Shown: positions 21,278 through 28,908 of the stretch, in pieces
How the letters are laid out: the number at the start of each line of letters is the position of its first letter
Position numbering within the stretch: position 1 is the first letter of the stretch
NCBI RefSeq assembly: GCF_010731295.1
Contig: NZ_AP022579.1
Location: 992,001-1,056,000, forward strand
Direction of reading: 5' to 3'
Length of the DNA stretch: 64,000 bases
Origin: Mycolicibacterium boenickei
GTDB taxonomy: Bacteria; Actinomycetota; Actinomycetes; Mycobacteriales; Mycobacteriaceae
Made by a program: the position numbers and the translations under genes
Notes under the pieces: generated by a model
What the model was told of the DNA's origin: nothing
The model's input: only the letters and a program-made list of their open reading frames with translations
Databases searched by the model: none

Positions 21278-22894
21278 GTGCAGTCCCGTCGTTCCGCGCC
21301 GTCGATTCTCTTCACCGCCCTTGCGGCGACGGTCGTGATCGTGCCGTGGGCGATCGCAGGCACCGATTCCGGCGAACAATCCGACCAGCCCAGTGCTGCA
21401 CCACAGCTCACCCAGCAACCGCTCGACAACCTCGCGGTCGGCGAGAGCATCCGCGAGATCCATCAGGACAGTCCCTTCTCGATGGTCGCGCTCACCTCAC
21501 CGGACCTGCGCGGCACATCCGCCCGGGTTCGCGCCCGCAAGGACGACGGCAGCTGGGGACCCTGGTACCAGGCCGAGAACCTCGACGGTGTGGGCGCCGA
21601 CACCCCTGGCCCACGCGGCACCGAACCGGTGTTCGTCGGCCGCACCAACACCGTGCAGATCTCGGTCACCCGCGCACCCCAGGCACCGCCACCACCGCCC
21701 GGCAAGAACGGCAAGCCGGCGGCGCCCAAGCCGGCACTCGGCTACGTGCCCGCCAACGTCGAGGCCCCCATCGGCCAGAACGTCACCGCGGTGCTGATCA
21801 GCCCGCCCCAGGCACCCGTCGACGTCGGCCCGCTGCCCACCGCCGCCATCAACCCCGGCCAACCGCCGACCATCATCACCCGCGCGCAGTGGGGCGCCAA
21901 CGAGTCGATGCGATGCGGAAACACCGTGTACGACAAGGGCATCCGAGCCGGCATCGTGCACCACACCGCGGGCAGCAACGACTACGCCCCCGAGGATTCA
22001 GCGGGCATCGTCCGGTCGATCTACGAGTACCACACCCGTGAGCTGGGCTGGTGCGACATCGCCTACAACGCGATGGTCGACAAGTTCGGGCAGGTCTTCG
22101 AAGGCCGCGCGGGCGGGATGGACAAGCCCGTCGAGGGTTCCCACACCGGCGGCTTCAACATCGACACCTGGGGAGTGGCGATGATGGGCGACTTCGACGT
22201 CGTGCCGCCCACCGAGATCCAGGTGCGCAACACCGGACGGCTGCTCGGCTGGCGACTCGGCCTCGATCGCGTCGACCCGCACGGCACCGTCGTACTCACC
22301 TCCGCGGGCGGGTCCTTCACCCACTTCCCGCGCGGCGCCACCCCGACCCTGCCGACGATCTTCACCCACCGCGACGTCGGCATCACCGACTGCCCCGGCA
22401 ACGCGGCCTACGCCCAGATGGACCGCATCCGCGACATCGCCGCGCGGTTCAACCAGCCACCCGGCCCCGCCGACCTGGCCGAGCAGATGCGCGGCGGCGC
22501 GATCTACAACCGCTGGCAGGCAGAAGGCGGTCCGACCGGCATGCTCGGCAACCCCACCTCACCCGAGTCCGCAGGCGCAGGCACCTCCCGGTACGCGACC
22601 TTCGAGCGCGGCGCCGTGTACTGGTCACCCGAGAGCGGTGCCGAACCGGTCACCGGCGCCATCTACGAGGCCTGGGGAACACTCGGCTTCGAGCGCGGAG
22701 CCCTGGGCCTGCCGACCAGTGCCGAAATCCCCGAACCCCAGTGGATCGTGCAGAACTTCCAGCACGGCACGCTGAACTTCGACCGGGAGAAGGGCACCGT
22801 CACGCGCGTGGTCGACGGTATGCCGGTGGAACTCCCGCCGCCGTCGCCCGATCAGCAGCCGGTGCAGCTGGAGCGCTTCACCCCGATCACCTGA
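21278..22894 (+). CDS. secreted PGRP/N-acetylmuramoyl-L-alanine amidase with LGFP repeats (Rv3811-like)
   Basis: 538-aa exported peptidoglycan hydrolase. A signal peptide (MQSRRSAPSILFTALAATVV) leads to an N-terminal region of unknown fold and a Pro-rich linker near residues 130-150. An Amidase_2/PGRP domain (about 200-400) has the zinc-type HHTAG near residue 228, AYNAMVDKFGQVFEGR, and THRDVGITDCPGNA. C-terminal LGFP repeats (GMLGNPTSPE, GALGLPTSAE) are thought to bind the arabinogalactan wall. The start is a GTG. Confidence 0.92.
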   Translation: MQSRRSAPSILFTALAATVVIVPWAIAGTDSGEQSDQPSAAPQLTQQPLDNLAVGESIREIHQDSPFSMVALTSPDLRGTSARVRARKDDGSWGPWYQAENLDGVGADTPGPRGTEPVFVGRTNTVQISVTRAPQAPPPPPGKNGKPAAPKPALGYVPANVEAPIGQNVTAVLISPPQAPVDVGPLPTAAINPGQPPTIITRAQWGANESMRCGNTVYDKGIRAGIVHHTAGSNDYAPEDSAGIVRSIYEYHTRELGWCDIAYNAMVDKFGQVFEGRAGGMDKPVEGSHTGGFNIDTWGVAMMGDFDVVPPTEIQVRNTGRLLGWRLGLDRVDPHGTVVLTSAGGSFTHFPRGATPTLPTIFTHRDVGITDCPGNAAYAQMDRIRDIAARFNQPPGPADLAEQMRGGAIYNRWQAEGGPTGMLGNPTSPESAGAGTSRYATFERGAVYWSPESGAEPVTGAIYEAWGTLGFERGALGLPTSAEIPEPQWIVQNFQHGTLNFDREKGTVTRVVDGMPVELPPPSPDQQPVQLERFTPIT

Positions 22895-22898
22895 GCGC

Positions 22899-23726
22899 TC
22901 AGGACCACCAGCGCTCCAACACCCGGGCCACGCCGTCCTGCGCATTGGTCTGAGTAACCTCGTCGGCCGCGTCCACCGCCTCTGGGTGCGCATTGCCCAT
23001 CGCCACACCGCGCCCCGCCCAGCGGAGCATCGGGATGTCATTGGGCATGTCGCCAAAGGTCACGATGTCGCCGGCGGCGAGCCCCAGCGGAGCTGCCAGC
23101 TCCTCCACACCGGTGGCCTTGCTGATGCCCAGCGGCACCACCTCGATCAGACCGTTGTTGGTCGAGTAGGTGATATCGCCCTGTAAACCAATGTGTTTGA
23201 GCAGTTCGGCGGCCATGTCGGCGCTGCGTGCGCCGGCCTTGCGGATGAGCAGCTTGACCGCGGGGGCACTGAGCAGGTCCTCGACCGACACCTCGGTGTT
23301 GTCCGGGTTGAGCCAAGCATGCTCGTAGCCCGGCGAGCTGACGAACTGCGGTGTCGCCGCGTCATGCGCGGAGGCGCCCACCCGTTCCACCGCCAGTCCC
23401 GCGCCGGGGATCACCCGCGTGGCGATCTCGGCGAGCTCGCCGAGCACATCGGCCGACAGCGTGTGGGCCGAGACGATCCGATCGGTGGCCGGGTCATAGA
23501 TCACCGCGCCGTTGGCGCACACCGCCATCGGCGCCAGCCCGAGACCGTCGACCACCGGCGCGATCCAGCGTGGCGGGCGCCCGGTGGCCAGCACGAACGT
23601 GGCTCCCGCCTCGACCGCGGCCTGGACCGCCGCCCGGGTGCGCGGCGTGACCTTCTCGTCCTCGTCGAGCAACGTTCCGTCCACGTCGGTGGCGATCAGC
23701 CCCGGCGCCCGCTCCGCGCTCATCAC
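22899..23726 (-). CDS. HAD-superfamily phosphatase, Cof type (Rv3813c-like)
   Basis: 275-aa cytosolic phosphatase of unspecified substrate. Motif I is DVDGTLLDED, motif II the ATGRPP segment, motif III the Lys in GISKATGVEEL, and motif IV GDMPNDIPML. The insert between motifs II and III is a Cof-type C2 cap. The start could be GTG 23726 or the next ATG 23723; either overlaps the upstream acyltransferase stop, so the two are coupled. It converges on the amidase gene with only 4 bp between stops. Confidence 0.88.
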   Translation of the reverse strand: MMSAERAPGLIATDVDGTLLDEDEKVTPRTRAAVQAAVEAGATFVLATGRPPRWIAPVVDGLGLAPMAVCANGAVIYDPATDRIVSAHTLSADVLGELAEIATRVIPGAGLAVERVGASAHDAATPQFVSSPGYEHAWLNPDNTEVSVEDLLSAPAVKLLIRKAGARSADMAAELLKHIGLQGDITYSTNNGLIEVVPLGISKATGVEELAAPLGLAAGDIVTFGDMPNDIPMLRWAGRGVAMGNAHPEAVDAADEVTQTNAQDGVARVLERWWS

Positions 23727-24481
23727 TTTTTTCCCGTCGCTTCGCTCGCCCGCTTACGCGCGCGTTCGGCCAACTCCGCCTCATCGAGCCGCTTGGCCTG
23801 CGCCAGGGTCGGCGCGCTTCCGCCGAGCCGGTGCGGAACCCAGTACGCCCCGGCCGGTGCGGGGTAATCGCGCTGAGCCTCGGTCAGCAGTGCCGACATC
23901 CCGGCCCGGAGGGTCTCGTCGATCCGGGCCACCGCACCCGCCGCCCGGATCGGTTCACCTACCACCACCGAGATCGGAATTCTCTTGTGCCCCAGCGACT
24001 TCGGATGATCCTTGGTCCAGATCCGCTGCGCGCCCCAGACGATCAACGGGATGATCGGCACCCCGGCCTCCGAGGCCATCCGGGCCGCGCCGGTCTTGAA
24101 GTCCTTGAGCTCGAAGCTGCGGCTGATCGTGGCCTCCGGATACACCCCGACCAGTTCGCCGCTGCGCAACGCATCAACCGCGACGGCGTAGGCGCCTGCC
24201 CCGGCCCGGCGGTCCACCGGGATCGTCCCGGTGTGCTTGATCAGGTAACCCACGGGCTTCACCTGCTCCATCTCGGCCTTGATCATGAACCGCATCCGCC
24301 GGCCCCGTTCGGTGGCCGCCAGACCGGCGGGCAGGAAATCGACGTAGCTGGTGTGGTTGATCGCGACGACGGCACCACCCGTGACGGGAAGGTTTTCCAG
24401 CCCGCGGAAGGTGATCCGGGTGCCGGTGGCCCGGACCGCGAGCCTGGCGGTGATCTCCAAACTTCGGAAAACCGGTTCCAT
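23723..24481 (-). CDS. 1-acylglycerol-3-phosphate-type acyltransferase
   Basis: 252-aa PlsC-family enzyme. The HX4D motif is in NHTSYVD, and the substrate-binding block is GVYPEATISRSFELKDFKTG. The ATG at 24481 starts MEPVFRSLEITARL; the longer open frame upstream is a shadow of the neighbouring gene. It is a close paralogue of the next gene, with the same start and the same HRLGGSAPTLA tail. Probably involved in phospholipid or triacylglycerol synthesis; the acyl acceptor cannot be told from sequence. Confidence 0.88.
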   Translation of the reverse strand: MEPVFRSLEITARLAVRATGTRITFRGLENLPVTGGAVVAINHTSYVDFLPAGLAATERGRRMRFMIKAEMEQVKPVGYLIKHTGTIPVDRRAGAGAYAVAVDALRSGELVGVYPEATISRSFELKDFKTGAARMASEAGVPIIPLIVWGAQRIWTKDHPKSLGHKRIPISVVVGEPIRAAGAVARIDETLRAGMSALLTEAQRDYPAPAGAYWVPHRLGGSAPTLAQAKRLDEAELAERARKRASEATGKK

Positions 24482-24488
24482 ACGCGGC

Positions 24489-25280
24489 TTACCCCGGGGC
24501 CCCGGTGGGTTCAGCAGGTCCGGCGGGGCCGGCCTCGGCTCTCCTGGCCGCTTTCGCCGCGGCCTCCTCGGCGTCCATCCGGTTGGCCTCGGCCAGCGTC
24601 GGCGCCGAGCCGCCCAGGCGGTGCGGCACCCAGAACGCGCCGGGCGGATGCGGGCCGTAGGCGTCCTGAACCTGCGCCAGCAGGTGCTGCATCCGTGAAT
24701 GCAGGAGTGCGGTGAGTTCGGCCGCCGGCAGCGTCGGCTGGATGGGCTCGCCGACCGCGATCGAGATCGGCACCTTGGGCCGGTAGAGGTTCTTCGGGTA
24801 GCCCTTGGTCCAGATGCGCTGGGCACCCCACACGATGTGCGGCACGATCGGCACCCCGGCCTCGATCGCCATCCGCGCCGCACCGGACTTGAAGTCCTTG
24901 ATCTCGAAGCTGCGGCTGATCGTGGCCTCCGGGTACACCCCGACCAGCTCACCGGCCTTGAGGTAGTCGACCGCGGCCTCGAACGAGGCCGCCCCGCTGT
25001 CGCGGTCCACCTCGATGTGGCGCAGGCTCCGCATGATCGGGCCGGTGACCTTGTTGTCGAAGACTTCCTTCTTTGCCATGAACCGCACCTTGCGGCCCCG
25101 CTTCTGCAGGTAGGCAGGCAAGCCGGCGAACGTGAAGTCGAAGTAGCTGGTGTGGTTGATGGCCACCACCGCGCCGCCGGTGACCGGGAGGTTCTCCACC
25201 CCGGTCACCGTGAACTTCAGCCCCTGCAGCCGCCAGGCGGCCCGAGCGAGTTGTATGACTGTCCCGTAAACCGGTTCCAC
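24489..25280 (-). CDS. 1-acylglycerol-3-phosphate-type acyltransferase (paralogue)
   Basis: 263-aa PlsC-family enzyme, 7 bp upstream of its paralogue. NHTSYFD is the HX4D catalytic motif and GVYPEATISRSFEIKDFKSG the second block. The two products share the starts (MEPV), the WGAQRIWTK block and the C-terminal WVPHRLGGSAPTLA motif, so they arose by tandem duplication. M. tuberculosis carries three such genes here (Rv3814c-Rv3816c, from memory). The C-terminus is Ala/Glu-rich. Confidence 0.88.
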   Translation of the reverse strand: MEPVYGTVIQLARAAWRLQGLKFTVTGVENLPVTGGAVVAINHTSYFDFTFAGLPAYLQKRGRKVRFMAKKEVFDNKVTGPIMRSLRHIEVDRDSGAASFEAAVDYLKAGELVGVYPEATISRSFEIKDFKSGAARMAIEAGVPIVPHIVWGAQRIWTKGYPKNLYRPKVPISIAVGEPIQPTLPAAELTALLHSRMQHLLAQVQDAYGPHPPGAFWVPHRLGGSAPTLAEANRMDAEEAAAKAARRAEAGPAGPAEPTGAPG

Positions 25281-25370
25281 GTAGCCAGCCTAATCCCAGC
25301 CCGGATCGGCGCGTCACCCAACTCGGGCTAGGCTGGGCGGGCATCGAAGTACTCCATCGAAAGGCCGTTT

Positions 25371-26927
25371 GTGCAGGTCACCAGCGTCGGGCATGCCGGC
25401 TTCCTGATCCAGACCAAGGCTGGCAGCATTTTGTGCGACCCCTGGGTCAACCCCGCCTACTTCGCCTCGTGGTTCCCGTTCCCCGACAACAGCGGACTGG
25501 ACTGGGACACCCTCGGTGACGTCGATTACCTCTACGTGTCACACCTGCACAAGGACCACTTCGACCCGGAGAACCTGCGCCGTCACGTCAACAAGGACGC
25601 GGTGGTGCTGCTGCCCGACTTCCCGGTGCCCGACCTGCAACGCGAACTCCAAGCCCTGGGATTTCACCGGTTCTTCGAGACCACCGATTCGGTCAAGCAC
25701 ACCGTCAGCGGGCCCAAGGGCGACCTGGATGTGATGATCATCGCGCTGCGCGCCCCCGCCGACGGCCCGATCGGCGATTCGGGCCTGGTCATCGACGACG
25801 GCCAGACCGTGGTGTTCAACATGAACGACGCGCGCCCGGTCGATCTGGATATGTTGCACGCCGACTTCGGCCAGATCGACGTGCACATGCTGCAGTACTC
25901 GGGCGCCATCTGGTACCCGATGGTCTACGACATGCCGGCCCGCGCCAAAGAGGCCTTCGGTGTGCAAAAACGCCAGCGCCAGATGGACCGGTGCCGCCAG
26001 TACATCGCGCAGGTCGGGGCGACGTGGGTGATCCCCTCGGCCGGACCGCCCTGCTTCCTCGACGACGAGTTGCGCGACCTCAACGACGACCACGGCGATC
26101 CGGCCAACATCTTTCCCGACCAGGTGGTGTTCCTCGATCAGATGCGCCGCCACGGCCACGACCGGGGCCTGCTGATGGTCCCGGGCAGCACCGCCGAATT
26201 CAGCGGCTCGCACCTGGATTCGCTGACCCACCCGGTCGCCGACCCGGAGACGATCTTCACCACCGGCAAGGCCGACTACATCGAGCAGTACGCCCAGCGG
26301 ATGGCCCCGGTGATCGCCGCGCAGAAGGCGTCGTGGGCCCCGGCCGCCGGCCAGCCGCTACTGCCCGGGCTGCGCGCGTTGTTCGAGCCGATCATGAGCC
26401 AGACCGATCAGATCTGCGACGGCATCGGCTATCCGGTCGAGCTGCGGCTGTCGGGCCCCGGGCACAGCGAGACCGTGGTCCTGGATTTCCCGAAACGTCT
26501 TGTGCGTGAACCCATCGCCGATGAGAAGTTCCGTTACGGCTTCGCGATCCCGCCCGAGCTGGTGCGCACCGTGCTGCGCGACAACGAGCCGGACTGGGTG
26601 AACACCATCTTCCTGTCCACCCGCTTCAAGGCCTGGCGGGTCGGCGGCTACAACGAATACCTGTACACGTTCTTCAAATGCCTCACCGACGAACGCATCG
26701 CCTATGCCGACGGCTGGTTCGCCGAAGCCCACGACGACACCTCCTCGATCACCCTCGACGGCTGGGAAATCCAGCGCCGCTGCCCCCACCTCAAAGCCGA
26801 CCTCTCGAAATTCGGTGTGGTCGAAGGCAACACCCTCACCTGCAACCTGCACGGCTGGCAATGGAACCTGGAGAACGGCAAATGCCTGACCACCAAGGGC
26901 CACGAGTTGCGGTGCAGCAAGCAATGA
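25371..26927 (+). CDS. metallo-beta-lactamase-fold protein fused to a Rieske [2Fe-2S] domain (Rv3818-like)
   Basis: 518 aa, GTG start. The N-terminal half is an MBL hydrolase with the HLHKDH metal motif near residue 57. The C-terminal 50 residues form a Rieske-type cluster site: C-P-H near 470 and C-N-L-H near 490. The fusion resembles the layout of CMP-sialic acid hydroxylase and UlaG-like Rieske proteins, but the substrate here is unknown. It overlaps the next gene by 4 bases (ATGA). The fold assignment is firm; the role is not. Confidence 0.85.
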   Translation: MQVTSVGHAGFLIQTKAGSILCDPWVNPAYFASWFPFPDNSGLDWDTLGDVDYLYVSHLHKDHFDPENLRRHVNKDAVVLLPDFPVPDLQRELQALGFHRFFETTDSVKHTVSGPKGDLDVMIIALRAPADGPIGDSGLVIDDGQTVVFNMNDARPVDLDMLHADFGQIDVHMLQYSGAIWYPMVYDMPARAKEAFGVQKRQRQMDRCRQYIAQVGATWVIPSAGPPCFLDDELRDLNDDHGDPANIFPDQVVFLDQMRRHGHDRGLLMVPGSTAEFSGSHLDSLTHPVADPETIFTTGKADYIEQYAQRMAPVIAAQKASWAPAAGQPLLPGLRALFEPIMSQTDQICDGIGYPVELRLSGPGHSETVVLDFPKRLVREPIADEKFRYGFAIPPELVRTVLRDNEPDWVNTIFLSTRFKAWRVGGYNEYLYTFFKCLTDERIAYADGWFAEAHDDTSSITLDGWEIQRRCPHLKADLSKFGVVEGNTLTCNLHGWQWNLENGKCLTTKGHELRCSKQ

Positions 26928-27265
26928 CCGCACCGCGCCAGTACTACGACGACGGCCTGATCCAGCTGGATCGCGAGGCGATCACCTTGCGGCGCTACCA
27001 CTTCCCGTCGGGAACGTCGAAGGTGATCCCGCTGCGGGACATCCGCTCGTACCGGGCCGAGTCACTCGGCCTGGTACTCAACCGGTTCCGCATCTGGGGC
27101 AGCGGTGACCTGCGCCTACGCCGCTGGCTGCCGCTGGACGTGTGGCGGCCCATCAAGTCGACCCTGATCACCTTGAAGGTCAACGGGACCCGGCCCGATC
27201 CGGCGTTCACGCCACAACGGCCCACCGAATTCGTCGCGCTCCTGGACGAGCTGCTCGGCCGCTAG
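26924..27265 (+). CDS. conserved hypothetical protein (Rv3819-like)
   Basis: 113 aa (MTAPRQYYDDG...), coupled to the MBL-Rieske gene through ATGA. The longer frame opening at 26678 lies inside the upstream gene and is rejected. The protein is mostly beta strand with many Arg and reads like a small PH-like domain (YHFPSGTSKVIPLRDIRSYRAE). Its stop overlaps the converging FAH-like gene. Function unknown; co-translation suggests it works with the MBL-Rieske protein. Confidence 0.8.
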   Translation: MTAPRQYYDDGLIQLDREAITLRRYHFPSGTSKVIPLRDIRSYRAESLGLVLNRFRIWGSGDLRLRRWLPLDVWRPIKSTLITLKVNGTRPDPAFTPQRPTEFVALLDELLGR

Positions 27266-28077
27266 CGGGCCGAGACCACCTGCCGCAGTTCCGAAGCCGC
27301 GCTGGAGGCGCTGTCGTAGACGCGGACGATGGCCTCGTCGCCCGGCTTGAGGTAGGTCGACTCGCCCAGCGGGGTGTAGCGGGTGGCGCCGATACCGATC
27401 AACACGTTCTCCGGGTGGCCGCTGGCCACCATCAGGGCGCCGACGTCCTCCAACGGGGTGTCGGCCGAACCCTTCTGGTTGGCCAGCCGTTCGACGATCC
27501 AGTCCAGCAGCACCTCGCCGTAGTACGAGTAGCCGACCAGGGGTGAATCCACCCCGTAGGCGTGCTGCTCACCGTCGTCCTCACTCAGATAGCAGACCAG
27601 CCGCATCGTGGCGGTCGGGCCGTCCGGGGTGAGGTCGCTGATCTCGAAGAACTGCGGCGCAACCCCTTTGGAGGCCGGGCCCCAGTTCTTCTTGTAGCTG
27701 ATCTTCGGTGCGCCGGGCCTGCGGATCGAGCAGTCGTTGAAGGCACCGAGGGCGAACGGCTCGAGCCGCACCACGGTGTCGCCGCTCCACACCACATGGC
27801 AGGCCACCCCGACCTCGGGCTCGATCTGCAGGTTCAGCGGGCCGTCGATCTCACCGGGCTCGGGCAGCAGGATCGCGTCGGTGGACAGCGGAAATTCGCC
27901 GAGAAAATCGTCCCGGCCGGGCGCGTACCACGGGAAGATGCCTTTGGGCGCATACCCTTCGGTCACGACCTTGACGAAATCCCCGGCTTCGCCCGCCTGC
28001 TCAAGATGGCCCGCGAAGTTACCGGCCACACCGAAGCCGAACCAGTTGCGCACTTCGCCAAGGTCGATGTCGATCAT
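27262..28077 (-). CDS. FAH-like conserved protein, possibly DUF5718
   Basis: 271 aa from the ATG at 28077 (MIDIDLGEVRNWFGFG); a longer frame to 28209 is poor. The order of segments (VKVVTEGYAPKG, EIDGPLNLQIEPEVG, a Gly-rich middle, then GDEAIVRVYD at the end) recalls fumarylacetoacetate hydrolase folds. The E-x-E metal motif could lie in QIEPEVG, but the match is weak. I do not recognise the substrate. It diverges from the hemerythrin gene with 125 bp between starts. Confidence 0.65.
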   Translation of the reverse strand: MIDIDLGEVRNWFGFGVAGNFAGHLEQAGEAGDFVKVVTEGYAPKGIFPWYAPGRDDFLGEFPLSTDAILLPEPGEIDGPLNLQIEPEVGVACHVVWSGDTVVRLEPFALGAFNDCSIRRPGAPKISYKKNWGPASKGVAPQFFEISDLTPDGPTATMRLVCYLSEDDGEQHAYGVDSPLVGYSYYGEVLLDWIVERLANQKGSADTPLEDVGALMVASGHPENVLIGIGATRYTPLGESTYLKPGDEAIVRVYDSASSAASELRQVVSAR

Positions 28078-28202
28078 GGCTGCAACCCTACTGTGGCCGC
28101 GACAAGCCGGATACAAGTCGCACTTAAGTCCCCGGAAGCAGGCTGTGCTCCAAGACTTCCGATCCGTCACCCGGCGATCGGCACAACCCGAGGAGCACCG
28201 CC

Positions 28203-28892
28203 GTGCCAACCACCGTCACCGTCGCACCCCGCCGTGAAGGCGATCCCGCACCGGACCTCCTGGGTATCACCCTGGCGCACCGCGCCATGCTGGCCGATCT
28301 GCTCCGGCTGACCGACCTGGCCACGGCGGTGCGGGACCGGGATGTGATCTGCACGCCCGGCCGGGCCCGGGCGATCTCCCGCTACCTGGAATGGCTGTGC
28401 GATTCCATCCACCATCACCACACCATCGAGGACTCCGTGCTGTGGCCCGTGATCCAAGCCAGCGTGGGCAGTCATGTCGACCTGAGCGAGCTGACCGACG
28501 ACCACGCTGCCCTCGACCCGAGGCTGGACCAGTTGCGGGCCCGTGCCGCCGCCTTCCGGCTGTCGATGGGCGACCGCCAGCTCGCCGGTCTCATGGCCAT
28601 TGAGCTGGCTGAACTCTCGGCCCTGCTGACCGAGCACATCAACGACGAGGAACTCGAGGTGTTTCCGCTGATCACCGAGCACGTCTCGGTGGCGGACTGG
28701 GAATCGGTGGAACGCGCCGCGAAAGACGGCAGCCGCATGTCGTTCGACGGCCCGCGCTCGCTGGCCGTGATGACCGACGACGAACGTGCGACCCTGGCAC
28801 AACACACCGGAATCGGGCTGCGGGTCATGCTCTCCGCGCTGCGACTGGTGCACCGGCGGCGGGAACGGGCGGTGTTCGGCGTGAGCCGATAA
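28203..28892 (+). CDS. hemerythrin HHE-domain protein
   Basis: 229-aa four-helix protein with a candidate di-iron site: H in TLAHRAML, the HHHHTIED run near residues 75-82, H in DDHAALD and HINDEELEVFPL. Such proteins bind O2 or NO or sense redox state. GTG start with GAGGAGCA upstream. The C-terminal part (after about 170) is an extra helical tail. It converges with the SARP regulator (16 bp between stops). Confidence 0.85.
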   Translation: MPTTVTVAPRREGDPAPDLLGITLAHRAMLADLLRLTDLATAVRDRDVICTPGRARAISRYLEWLCDSIHHHHTIEDSVLWPVIQASVGSHVDLSELTDDHAALDPRLDQLRARAAAFRLSMGDRQLAGLMAIELAELSALLTEHINDEELEVFPLITEHVSVADWESVERAAKDGSRMSFDGPRSLAVMTDDERATLAQHTGIGLRVMLSALRLVHRRRERAVFGVSR

Positions 28893-28908
28893 TCCGGCAC
28901 CGCCGGCG

